Source: Acidobacteriota bacterium (GTDB lineage: Bacteria; Acidobacteriota; Terriglobia; Acidiferrales; UBA7541). From it: DNA of 64,000 nucleotides. The notes below the pieces were generated by a model. The model was not told where the DNA came from. It saw only the letters and a list, made by a program, of their open reading frames with translations, and made no database searches. Below, in pieces: positions 36,019 to 44,534 of the stretch (its first letter is position 1; every line of letters starts with the position of its first letter). The translations under genes and the position numbers were made by a program. The stretch lies in NCBI GenBank assembly GCA_003223215.1, contig QHYH01000098.1, positions 99,616 to 163,615 on the forward strand, given 5' to 3'.

Positions 36019-36294
36019 GAACCTCGCGGGTGGGCCAAAAGTCATTGATTGCCGTGTTGTTTATCACAAAAATCCCGGCTCGGGGCAAGCGCTGCGAAGT
36101 TCGGAGAGCGACTTCTCATAATAGGAGGGCGCAGTTGAGAAGCGGAGATTTATCGTGCTGCTATGGGCACCGCCGAGGGAATGGAGGCCACGCTTCCCGA
36201 ACCTGGAACAACCGGGTGAGACTGCTGCGGTTTGCGCGCGCTGGAGATTTGATTTACTCTTCCCGCCCATCTTTCTTCGGAGGAGCACCAGCCA

Positions 36295-37674
36295 ATGGTT
36301 TCACCGAAAGTGAGAATAACCGTCCTTGCGGCCGTGTTGGCCGGATTGATCGCTACCGTCGTCATTTGCCGGGCAGAGAATTTCACGGATCTGAAACCAT
36401 CACCCCAAGCGCTGGAGTGGCAAGATCTCGAGTTCGGCGTCCTCATTCACTTCGGACCGAACACATTTCTTGGCAAGGAATGGGGAGACGGAACGGCCAG
36501 CCCCTCGACTTTTAATCCAACGCAGTTCGACGCCGGGCAATGGATGACGGCTATCAAGTCCGCCGGGGTTAGGTACGTTGTGATGGTTGCAAAACACCAC
36601 GACGGATTTTGTCTTTGGCCAACGAATCAAACCGAGTATAGCGTCAAAAGCAGCTCGTGGAAAAACGGGCAAGGTGACGTCGTAGGAGAGGTCGCCGCAG
36701 CAGCCAGAAAGCATGGGCTAAAGCTGGGAATTTACCTTTCACCCTGGGATCGTCACGAACGCCGGTACGCCAACTCTGCCGAGTATGACAACTACTACTT
36801 GGCTGAAATGGACGAACTGATCCAGCACTACGGCGAACTCGTGGAATGGTGGCTCGATGGCGCCGGGGGCGCTGGCCATGTTTACAACTTTTCTCGATAC
36901 ATCGAGGAACTCCGCACCTACCAACCTGATACGCTGGTGTTTGCCGATATGGCTCTATTTGATTATGGCGATATCCGCTGGGTCGGCAACGAGGATGGAA
37001 GAATTCCCTACGAGAACTGGAACGTGATTGATCGTCACGGCTTCCTACGTTGGCGGCCCGCGGAGGCCGATACCCCGCTGCGGAAAGGACATTGGTTCTG
37101 GAGCGCCAACGCAGAGGACACGATCAAGTCTGTAGGCGAACTCCTGGCAGTATATGACAACACGGTTGGACGCGGAGGCCAGCTGATGCTGGGAGTGGCC
37201 CCTGATACGCGGGGCCTCCTTCCCGACACGGACGTGAAAAGGTTGGAGGAGTTTGGAGCTGCGCTCCGCGAGCGTTACGGGCAGAACTTGGTGACCAAGG
37301 AGAATGGCAGGCCGAGCCCGGGGGCGGCAGCGGCCTTCGACGGGGACCCCGACACTTTTTGGTCGGCGCCAAAAGGATCTCACCACGCATCGATCGAAGT
37401 AGATTTTCCTAAAAAGATAACCTTCGATCGATCCATGACGATGGAATGGCTGAACGATGGTCAGCACGTGGAGCATTACCGAATTGAGGTATGGAACGGT
37501 AAGGCATGGAGTGTTGTGGTCGACGGTAATGCGATAGGACATAAGAAGATCGACAGTTTTCAGCCGACAACCGCCTCAAGAATTCGTCTAAACATCCTGG
37601 GGTCAACCCGCGAAGCGCACATTCGTGAGTTTCAGGTTTTTCGAAGCAGCAAGCGTCCCGCGGATGTGGATTAG
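36295..37674 (+). CDS. Secreted GH29 alpha-L-fucosidase with C-terminal F5/8-type domain
   Basis: ATG 36295 follows CGGAGGAG. A signal peptide (VRITVLAAVLAGLIATVVIC) is followed by the GH29 barrel: WQDLEFGVLIHFGPNTFLGK, VMVAKHHDGFCLWPTN (HHDGF, residues 101-105), LGIYLSPWDRHE and LVEWWLDGAGG with nucleophile Asp188. A late KGHWFWSANAEDTIKSVGEL stretch follows. Residues from about 340 look like a discoidin/F5-8 type C carbohydrate-binding domain (PSPGAAAAFDGDPDTFWSAP, HYRIEVWNGKAWSVVV, ASRIRLNILGS). It removes terminal alpha-L-fucose from glycans outside the cell. The gene is divergent from the GH39-like gene with about 276 bases between starts, so they may share regulation. Confidence 0.9.
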   Translation: MVSPKVRITVLAAVLAGLIATVVICRAENFTDLKPSPQALEWQDLEFGVLIHFGPNTFLGKEWGDGTASPSTFNPTQFDAGQWMTAIKSAGVRYVVMVAKHHDGFCLWPTNQTEYSVKSSSWKNGQGDVVGEVAAAARKHGLKLGIYLSPWDRHERRYANSAEYDNYYLAEMDELIQHYGELVEWWLDGAGGAGHVYNFSRYIEELRTYQPDTLVFADMALFDYGDIRWVGNEDGRIPYENWNVIDRHGFLRWRPAEADTPLRKGHWFWSANAEDTIKSVGELLAVYDNTVGRGGQLMLGVAPDTRGLLPDTDVKRLEEFGAALRERYGQNLVTKENGRPSPGAAAAFDGDPDTFWSAPKGSHHASIEVDFPKKITFDRSMTMEWLNDGQHVEHYRIEVWNGKAWSVVVDGNAIGHKKIDSFQPTTASRIRLNILGSTREAHIREFQVFRSSKRPADVD

Positions 37675-37909
37675 AGGGTGTGTGCTTGGCTTTGTTAGTG
37701 CTACCGGGAGTGTCATGAACTACTTTCTCCTAACCTAGGAATGCCTGGTTGCGAAAAGGTCAAGAGAACCACAGGACGAGCAAGTTACAAGAAAAACGCA
37801 AATTTACAAGATGGACGGTTGCGTGGAGAATATTGATCCGGACACAATGACTCGGGTTTCGTTGGTGAGCGGCGACCAGCTGTTGATGACGGGAAGGAAT
37901 TGGGAATTC

Positions 37910-38147
37910 GTGAGCAAAGACTACGACCTATCTGGGATGGATCAGCCTATTAGGCGAACGGGATTTCATCAATGGTGCGGCCGTGGTCATAGGCGGTGCT
38001 CTCCTTGCCGGAACCACGCTTGGCGAGGGCCGACCAGACATCGGAGAATCGCACCAGGCTGACGACACCGATTCTGGGGCGACGGCATACCCGGATGTTG
38101 CTATCGATCAGGCGTACCGCTCAGTACAGGAACTTCTAACTGCTTGA
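37910..38147 (+). pseudogene. Remnant of a Tat-exported FAD/NAD(P) oxidoreductase
   Basis: GTG 37910 opens VSKDYDLSGMDQPIRR, and after a one-base shift near 37957 another frame reads RDFINGAAVVIGGALLAGTT. Joined, this is a Tat signal of the type GMDRPIxRRDFLNGxA. The frame then reads DTDSGATAYPDVAIDQAYRS and VQELLTA before TGA 38145, which resembles the C-terminus of spermidine-dehydrogenase-like oxidoreductases. The middle 500 or so residues are missing. I infer an internally deleted, frameshifted gene that kept both ends. The second copy of this signal lies at 41574. Confidence 0.6.
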
Positions 38148-38188
38148 GGAGTGTACGATAGACAATTTGAATCTTCACTGAGGATAAC

Positions 38189-39526
38189 GTGACAACGCAT
38201 GTGACGGTACCAGGAATGACCGGGGAGGAGATGATCGCCCTGGTCAAGAAACACACATTGTTTGAATGGTCGGCTCAATCAAAAGTCGACCCGTTGCCGG
38301 TAGCGAAAGCCAAGGGCGTCTATTTCTGGACGCCCGAAGGGAAGCGCTTCCTCGACTTCAATAGTCAGCTGATGAGTGTCAACATCGGCCACGGCGACCC
38401 GCGGGTCATCGAAGCGATTCACCAGCAAGCCTCCACGCTGGCCTACGCGAACCCATTCATGGCTACAGAACCACGTGCGCGCCTGGGAGCGAAACTTGCC
38501 GAAATCACGCCAGGGGATATCGATACTTTCTTCTTTACCAATGGCGGCGCCGAATCGAACGAGAACGCGATCAAGATTGCGCGGCTATTTACCGGGCGGC
38601 ACAAAATTCTAGCGCGCTACCGCTCCTACCACGGAGCCACCGCCGGGAGCATGTCGCTCACAGGCGATCCAAGACGCTGGGCGAACGAGCCGGGCATACC
38701 CGGTGTCATTCGCGTTTTCGATCCGTATCACGGGATAGAACGAGGATGGGATACTGTCGAGCAGGCCCTACGGAATGTTGAAGAAGTCATCCAACTCGAA
38801 GGACCGCAAAACATCGCAGCCTTCATTTTGGAGCCGGTTACCGGCACGAATGGAGTTCTCGTTCCGCCGGATGGCTACTTACAGGGAGTGCGCGAAATCT
38901 GCACCAGGCATGGGATTTTGCTGATTGCTGACGAAGTCATGTCGGGTTTTGGCCGCACCGGAGAATGGTTCGCGGTGGACCATTGGAAGGTCGTGCCCGA
39001 TCTGATCACTATGGCCAAGGGGCTTACGAGCAGTTACCTTCCGCTCGGTGCTGTTGGCATGCGCCACCACATTGCAAAGTACTTTCAGGACCAAGTCTTC
39101 TACGGCGGTCTCACTTACAACAGTCACCCGATGGGTTGCGCTGCGGCGTTAGCGACCATCCGCGTCTACGAAGAGGATCATCTAATCGAAAATGCAAGAA
39201 GGATGGGTCAGAGCTTGAAGCAACTGCTCTCCGAACTGGCATCCCGGCATCCCTCCGTGGGGGCGGTTCGCTCGATTGGTCTGTTTGGCCTGGTGGAATT
39301 GATACGCAATCGGAAGACGCGCGAGCCGATGGCGCCGTTCAACGGTGGCTCCGAAGAAATGGCAGCTCTAAGAGCATTCTTCCTTGAGCACGGACTCTAT
39401 ACGTTTGTGCGGTGGAACACTTTCTTCACCAACCCGCCGTTGTGCATCTCGGAGAAAGAGCTTCGCGAAGGCTTCGCCATTATAGACCGGGGGTTGGAGG
39501 CCGCGGACAAAGCGGTCGTGGGCTAG
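38189..39526 (+). CDS. Class III aminotransferase (PLP-dependent)
   Basis: GTG 38189 follows GAGGATAAC. The 445-residue protein begins HVTVPGMTGEEMIALVKKHT and carries the fold-type I features: DTFFFTNGGAESNENAIKIA (PLP phosphate loop), YRSYHGATAGSMSLTG, ILLIADEVMSGFGRTGEWFA with the D-E-V motif, and DLITMAKGLTSSYLPLGAVG with the Schiff-base Lys. It resembles taurine- or gamma-aminobutyrate-pyruvate and related omega-aminotransferases, which make an aldehyde from a terminal amine. The substrate is uncertain. The stop codon TAG 39524-39526 abuts the left inverted repeat of the IS element, so its downstream context has been rearranged. It directly follows the oxidoreductase remnant. Confidence 0.9.
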   Translation: MTTHVTVPGMTGEEMIALVKKHTLFEWSAQSKVDPLPVAKAKGVYFWTPEGKRFLDFNSQLMSVNIGHGDPRVIEAIHQQASTLAYANPFMATEPRARLGAKLAEITPGDIDTFFFTNGGAESNENAIKIARLFTGRHKILARYRSYHGATAGSMSLTGDPRRWANEPGIPGVIRVFDPYHGIERGWDTVEQALRNVEEVIQLEGPQNIAAFILEPVTGTNGVLVPPDGYLQGVREICTRHGILLIADEVMSGFGRTGEWFAVDHWKVVPDLITMAKGLTSSYLPLGAVGMRHHIAKYFQDQVFYGGLTYNSHPMGCAAALATIRVYEEDHLIENARRMGQSLKQLLSELASRHPSVGAVRSIGLFGLVELIRNRKTREPMAPFNGGSEEMAALRAFFLEHGLYTFVRWNTFFTNPPLCISEKELREGFAIIDRGLEAADKAVVG

Positions 39527-39539
39527 CCTGACTTCCCTT
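39527..39539. repeat. Left terminal inverted repeat of the IS
   Basis: CCTGACTTCCCTT, immediately after the aminotransferase stop codon. It pairs with 41294-41306 with one mismatch. Confidence 0.65.
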
Positions 39540-39658
39540 TCAAAATGAGAAAACCTCTCAGAGACAAGGATTTCCGCCAGAGATGTAGCAAGTAATATGT
39601 CAAGATTTGTTAAGATTGTCCTTGCATTCCTGAAAATATGTGCTTCAATGTAGCACGT

Positions 39659-41299
39659 ATGTTCGTGCAGGTCACCCAATGCAAGCACGGCAGCGCCACC
39701 TACTTCACCTACCTGGTTCGCGAGTCCTTTCGTACCCCAAAGGGCCCTCGCTCCCGCACCATCTGCAATATCACGGCGCTGCCCCCGGAGACCCGCGAGC
39801 TTATCAGCCAGTCCCTTCAGGGGCGCAGCTTTGTGGCTGCAGAGTCGCTGCAACTGACCGAAGCCTGGAATTGCGGTGGGCTGGTGGTCCTGCACCAGGC
39901 TTGGGAGGAGTTTGGCTGGAGAGCGATCTTTGACTTCGTTGCGGATGCTCGGAGGGCCGGTCTGCTCAAAGCCATGATCCTGGGTCGTATTCTGTTTCCC
40001 AGCGCCAAAATGGCCTTGGTCGATCACGCTCGCGGCACCCTGCTGGCCGCGGCCTGCGGCCTGGATCAGGCCAGCGAAGACTTCGACGAGGACGATTTGT
40101 ATGCCTCCATGGATCAACTGAACGAACACTGGGTCGGCATCGAGAAGCAGCTCTACCAAAAGAGCTTTCCCCAGGGCGTCTCGCTGGTGCTCTACGATCT
40201 GACCAGTGTGTATTTTGAAGGGAACGGCCCGTCAAAGATCAGTCCGTATGGGCATAGCCGGGACCATCGCTCGGATCGCCCGCAAGTTCTGCTGGTGGTA
40301 GCCACCGACGCCCAGGGTCTGCCACTGCATTTGGAGGTCTTGCGGGGCAACCGCGGCGATACCACCACGCTGCAGGGACTGTTGAGCACCTTGCGCCGCC
40401 GTTTCGGCATCCGCGAGGCGGTCTTCGTGTTTGATGGCGGCATGAGCAGCAAGGTCAATCTGGAGGCCATGGACGAGCTGAAGCTCAAGTATGTGACGCG
40501 TTTGGGCGCCAGCAAGCTGGAAGAGTTGCTAGCGAGCTTGCCCGCCGAACAGTCGCCTGAGCTGTGGGACCGCACCCAGGTGATGGAAATCGTGCGCGAG
40601 GGCAAACGCTACGTGATTGCTGGCGGTTCCTGGCGTCAGCAGCGAGATCAACAACGGCGGCAGGCGCGACTGAGCAAAGCGGAGAACGAACTCAAGCGGC
40701 TGGCGGCGGTCCAGCGCAAAAAGGTGAACCCGCAGAAATTGGCTAGCCAGGTGGGACGCGCGCTGCAACGGCTCAAAGCCCATAAATACTTTGACTATGC
40801 CGTGGACCCAAACGGTCAATTGCAATGGAGCCGCCGGACCGAGGTGATCCAGGCCGAGAAGATCCGCGACGGCCTCTATCTGCTGGGAACCAACGCCACT
40901 CCGGAGCAGATTCCCAGCACGGGGGTCTTGAGCCACTACAAGAATCTCTTGGAGGTGGAGGATGCTTTTTGCCATCTCAAAGACTATTTACGAGTGCGGC
41001 CGGTGTTTCATTGGCGACCAGATCGGGTTCGCAACCATGTGCGCATTTGTTTCCTGGCTTACTGGTTGAGCGCCAAACTGGAACGGCAGTGGCGGCAGAA
41101 GGACCAGACCATCGAGGTCCACAATCTGCTGCGCCAGCTACAGGCCATCCGACTCGGACGGCTGGAGGTGCAGGGTAAGCCCTTCAAAACGATGGTAAGC
41201 CAGGTGCCCAAGGATTTGAATGAGATCCTGAACAAGCTGGGACTACTGCCGCTGTTTTCTCAGCCGCCAACCTGGGCGCCAGGCGTTTGTAGCAAGTGA
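39659..41299 (+). CDS. IS1634-family DDE transposase
   Basis: ATG 39659 (MFVQVTQCKHGSATYFTYLV) is a typical start of this family; an in-frame ATG at 39638 exists. The 546-residue protein has FSEQ-like motifs of the IS4-related group: VSLVLYDLTSVYFEGNG (first Asp), GHSRDHRSDRPQVLLVVATD, HLEVLRGNRGDTTTLQGLLS, AVFVFDGGMSSKVNLEAMDE (second Asp) and LEVEDAFCHLKDYLRVRPVF (Glu, with Y-x-R-P-V-x-H). The catalytic triad is complete and the frame intact, so the element may still move. It has a long coiled-coil-like segment (RQQRDQQRRQARLSKAENEL). Confidence 0.92.
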   Translation: MFVQVTQCKHGSATYFTYLVRESFRTPKGPRSRTICNITALPPETRELISQSLQGRSFVAAESLQLTEAWNCGGLVVLHQAWEEFGWRAIFDFVADARRAGLLKAMILGRILFPSAKMALVDHARGTLLAAACGLDQASEDFDEDDLYASMDQLNEHWVGIEKQLYQKSFPQGVSLVLYDLTSVYFEGNGPSKISPYGHSRDHRSDRPQVLLVVATDAQGLPLHLEVLRGNRGDTTTLQGLLSTLRRRFGIREAVFVFDGGMSSKVNLEAMDELKLKYVTRLGASKLEELLASLPAEQSPELWDRTQVMEIVREGKRYVIAGGSWRQQRDQQRRQARLSKAENELKRLAAVQRKKVNPQKLASQVGRALQRLKAHKYFDYAVDPNGQLQWSRRTEVIQAEKIRDGLYLLGTNATPEQIPSTGVLSHYKNLLEVEDAFCHLKDYLRVRPVFHWRPDRVRNHVRICFLAYWLSAKLERQWRQKDQTIEVHNLLRQLQAIRLGRLEVQGKPFKTMVSQVPKDLNEILNKLGLLPLFSQPPTWAPGVCSK

Positions 41300-41306
41300 A
41301 GTCAGG
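41294..41306. repeat. Right terminal inverted repeat of the IS
   Basis: AAGTGAAGTCAGG, overlapping the transposase stop codon (41297-41299). It is the inverted partner of 39527-39539. Confidence 0.65.
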
Positions 41307-41573
41307 AGCAAGGCTTGCAACTCAATGACTTACGCTTGGGGCAAAGGGAAGTTAGGCTAGCAGCCAGCTATCGCACAAACCCATCTTACGGAGTTACGAC
41401 CGGTGCACCACCGCGCGTGATGGTTCAAGAATCTGCGATTTTGTCCTGCCAGAGAGCGCCCGCTTTTCTAACGTTGCCGGTGCCAAATGAACCTTACATT
41501 CCTATAGTAGGGTTTGTAATGCGCCTTTTTCGTTCGAGAGGTTTGCCGCTCCTTGCTCCACTGGAGGCAACCG

Positions 41574-41714
41574 ATGGCCTATGAGCATCAAGAAAAACAA
41601 TTGGGCATGGACCGGCCCATCGCGCGGCGCGACTTTCTCAATGGCGCGGCGATCGCGGCTTGCGCAAATTGTGGACTCCTTCGGCTTGCGCCACCTTGCC
41701 AGTATATCGGATGA
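41574..41714 (+). pseudogene. Tat-signal remnant of the same oxidoreductase family
   Basis: ATG 41574 follows GGAGG at 6 bases. The frame reads MAYEHQEKQLGMDRPIARRD then FLNGAAIAACANCGLLRL and stops at 41712. GMDRPIARRDFLNGAA is the Tat signal of spermidine-dehydrogenase-like FAD proteins, and here the mature part is gone after about residue 30. The other remnant of the family lies at 37910-38147, on the opposite side of the aminotransferase and IS. Sequence from 41307 to 41573 and from 41715 to 41859 shows no gene. Confidence 0.65.
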
Positions 41715-41859
41715 ATTCTCGTGGGTTGCCACCCTGCGGCCATATCCACCGGTAATCTGCGTCGTGCTGAATTCAAGTTTTCTCAGGTCCCTGTAAGGGG
41801 GAAACCCGAACTCAGTGATCTCGATGAGGAGCAGGCTCGGGTCAAACGACCAGCGCGAA

Positions 41860-44505
41860 TTACTCGTAACGCAACGCTACCATCGGATCGACGCGCATGG
41901 CTCTGTTGGCGGGGACATAGCAAGCGAGCAGGGCGATCACGGCAACGATGATGGCGACGACGCCGAAGGTAAGGGGATCGGTGGCGCTGACGCGGTAGAG
42001 TTCGCTTGAAAGCACGCGCATGAGTGCAAACGCCGCAGCCATCCCCAAGGCAATGCCCAAAAGCGAGGTTCGACCGCCTTCTGTGAGCACCGACCGCAGC
42101 ACATCCTGCCTTTGCGCGCCGAGCGCCATGCGAATTCCAATCTCCCGAGTCCGGTTCGATACAACAAAGGAAAGAACACCATAAATGCCGATGCTGCCCA
42201 GGGTGAGTGCCAAAGCCGCAAAGACAACAAACAGAAGCGCCGTCGATCTGGGCGTGGCGACCGATTCCGAAACCACCGTACTCATGGTCTTGACTTCGCT
42301 GACGGGGGCGTCTGGATTGACGCCAGCGACGAGTTCGCGAAGCGTGGCTCCCGTCTTAGAGCTGTCCACAATCGTTCGGATCACCATCGAGAGATCGGCA
42401 GGCATACGGCCATCTTCGAGTGTGGCGGCCGAGTTGTAGGGAACATAGACGCTCCCGTTCATCCAAGCGGGGATGTTCCGTTGCAGGTCGTAAGCGCGCA
42501 CGTCGCCAGCGACACCGACGACCGTGCTCCAGTTCTTGTCATCCAGCAGCCGAATGTGCTTCCCAATAACGTTCTGGTTGGGCCAATAACGCTGCGCCGT
42601 CTCGGCGGTGATAATCGCCACGGGAGCGCCCGACAGGTCGGCATGAGTGAACTCTCTGCCGGAAAGAAGGGGAATACCCATAACGCGAAAATAGTCGGGA
42701 GTTACGATATGCAGCCAGAAGAGCGGCGAGGTCCGGCCGCGAGAAACGATGAAACCTTCCAGGTCCAGGGAACGTTTGGCGACACGGCCGCCGAGAGGAA
42801 GAGTATTCACAAGAGCGGCCCCGTCGACTCCGGGCGAGGTCTGGATCCTGTCCAACAAAGTGCGGTAGAAGGTCAGGCACCGCTCGAGATCGCTGCAAAA
42901 GGATTGGTTGGGAGTAATGCGAGCCGTCATGACGTGCTCAGAGCGAAAGCCCGGATTCACATGAGAAAGGGCCCAAAAGCTGCGAATCAAAAGGCCTGCG
43001 GCAGTCACCAGCAGCACCGCAAACGCAACCTCGGCAACCACCAATCCGCTGCGCAAGCGCCGGGAGAGAGGGAGGGTGCTTGCGCGTCCTCCGGCGCGAA
43101 GCGTTTCTGTTGGCGATGTACGTGATGATTGCAGGGCAGGAGCCAACCCAGACAGAAGGCCGGTCGATATGGCTAGGGCGCCGGTAAAGACAAGAACGCG
43201 CCAGTCCATGTGTGCATCGTTCAAGCGAGGTGTATCCGCGGGGAGGACCACCTTCAGCAAAGAAAAACCCTTCGTGGCCAGGGCGAGTCCCAGCAAAGCG
43301 CCAAATCCGGCGAGCAAGACGCTTTCCGTGAGCAACTGCATAACGATGCGCTTGCGGCCAGCGCCGAGGGCGGTGCGAACAGCGATTTCCTTTTCGCGCG
43401 TGGCCGAGCGCGCGAGCGTCAGGTTGGCCACATTGACGCAGGCGATGAGAACAATGAGTGTTACTGCTCCGAGCAACACGAGCAGACGCAGGCGAACGTC
43501 CGCGACCATGCCGTTGCGCAAGGGAACCACGCTCACGTCGGCGTTCCAGTCCGCGGGCATGGGCCAGGGGAACATCGCACTGACGCGCGGCTGGAACAGG
43601 CGAATCTCCGTTTGGGCTTGTTTGAAATTGAAACCCTGACGAAGCCGCCCCAGCGCGGGCATGAAGTCATCCGCCCAATACAGAATCACGTTTCGCGGAT
43701 CGTTGTGCAGCGGAATCCAGACTTGCGTTTTCGCAGAAGGGAAGCGGAAATTCTCAGGCATAACCCCGAGCACTTGGCGGTTGATGCCTTCTAATTGGAT
43801 CGAACGGCCGATGATCGTGGGATTGCCTGCGAAGCGTTGTTGCCACAGCGTATGACTAAGGATGACGTAATTATCCTGCCCGGGAATGTCCTCTCCCGGC
43901 AAAAACGTTCGCCCCAATTCTGGGCGTGCCCCAAGAACAGAAAAAAACTCCGCGGAAACACGCGTGCCTGTCAGGCGCGCAGGTTGGCCAAGGCCTGTCA
44001 GGTTGAACTCATGGCCTTCGTAATACGCGGCTACGTCCATAGCGCGCACCTGCTCGCGCATGGCCACGACGCCGCCCCTTGGATATGTTCCGGTGATGCC
44101 GACGAGTCGTTCAGGGTTGGGAAACGGCAGAGGAACGAGCAGAATTCCGTTCACCAGGCCGAAGATGGAAGTGTTGGCACCGATGCCGAGGGCGAGTGTA
44201 AGGACGGCGACGGCACTGAAGCCGGGAGACTTGCGCAGTGCGCGGGTGGCATAGCGCAGGTCGCTGGCGAATTGCTCAAGCCAGACCCAACCCCAGGTGT
44301 CGCGGGTTTCTTCTTTGAGCAAGGTAGGATTGCCGAAAGTGCGCATGGCGGCGTAGCGGGCCTCTTCGGGGCTTCTGCCCGCGGCGATGTTCTCAGCGAT
44401 CTGCTGGTCGAGATGAAATTGAATTTCGTCATCCAATTGCTGGGGAAAGCGGTGCCGATGAAACAAAGTCTGCAACCGAAGCGCCAATCGCCGAGCCCAC
44501 ACCAT
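41860..44505 (-). CDS. ADOP (MacB/FtsX-like) permease, third of a three-gene run
   Basis: The 881-residue protein is full length. Its cytosolic N-domain (MVWARRLALRLQTLFHRHRF, QFHLDQQIAENIAAGRSPEE) is followed by helix 1 at about residues 95-120 ([20 protein letters not shown]), a MacB-like periplasmic domain, a first FtsX block (LIVLIACVNVANLTLARSAT), a second periplasmic domain, and a last FtsX block (IGIYGVLSFVVSNRTREIGI, ending VDPMVALRYE). No ATPase gene is near, as expected for this group. The family's role, perhaps mechanotransmission or export of unknown substrates, is not settled. It lies 29 bases after the preceding permease stop. N-terminal and FtsX parts are very similar to the two upstream copies. 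Confidence 0.92.
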   Translation of the reverse strand: MVWARRLALRLQTLFHRHRFPQQLDDEIQFHLDQQIAENIAAGRSPEEARYAAMRTFGNPTLLKEETRDTWGWVWLEQFASDLRYATRALRKSPGFSAVAVLTLALGIGANTSIFGLVNGILLVPLPFPNPERLVGITGTYPRGGVVAMREQVRAMDVAAYYEGHEFNLTGLGQPARLTGTRVSAEFFSVLGARPELGRTFLPGEDIPGQDNYVILSHTLWQQRFAGNPTIIGRSIQLEGINRQVLGVMPENFRFPSAKTQVWIPLHNDPRNVILYWADDFMPALGRLRQGFNFKQAQTEIRLFQPRVSAMFPWPMPADWNADVSVVPLRNGMVADVRLRLLVLLGAVTLIVLIACVNVANLTLARSATREKEIAVRTALGAGRKRIVMQLLTESVLLAGFGALLGLALATKGFSLLKVVLPADTPRLNDAHMDWRVLVFTGALAISTGLLSGLAPALQSSRTSPTETLRAGGRASTLPLSRRLRSGLVVAEVAFAVLLVTAAGLLIRSFWALSHVNPGFRSEHVMTARITPNQSFCSDLERCLTFYRTLLDRIQTSPGVDGAALVNTLPLGGRVAKRSLDLEGFIVSRGRTSPLFWLHIVTPDYFRVMGIPLLSGREFTHADLSGAPVAIITAETAQRYWPNQNVIGKHIRLLDDKNWSTVVGVAGDVRAYDLQRNIPAWMNGSVYVPYNSAATLEDGRMPADLSMVIRTIVDSSKTGATLRELVAGVNPDAPVSEVKTMSTVVSESVATPRSTALLFVVFAALALTLGSIGIYGVLSFVVSNRTREIGIRMALGAQRQDVLRSVLTEGGRTSLLGIALGMAAAFALMRVLSSELYRVSATDPLTFGVVAIIVAVIALLACYVPANRAMRVDPMVALRYE

Positions 44506-44534
44506 CGCCCCTCACTCCCACGCTCTTTCGAACG

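Larger units (their letters stand above)
39527..41306 (+). mobile_element. IS1634-type insertion sequence
   Basis: CCTGACTTCCCTT at 39527-39539 and AAGTGAAGTCAGG at 41294-41306 are inverted repeats matching at 12 of 13 positions. They enclose a single transposase gene, whose stop lies in the right repeat. The span, about 1.78 kb, fits IS1634-group elements. Flanks CTAG and AGCA show no target-site duplication, so the insertion may be old or the flanks recombined. Right-hand sequence after 41306 has no recognised gene before 41574. Confidence 0.75.

Noticed and set aside
39520..41315. Target-site duplication of the IS
   Set aside because: Bases next to both inverted repeats (CTAG and AGCA) do not match.
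41315..41584. 89-residue ORF after the IS
   Set aside because: No family features and it overlaps the start of the supported Tat-signal remnant.
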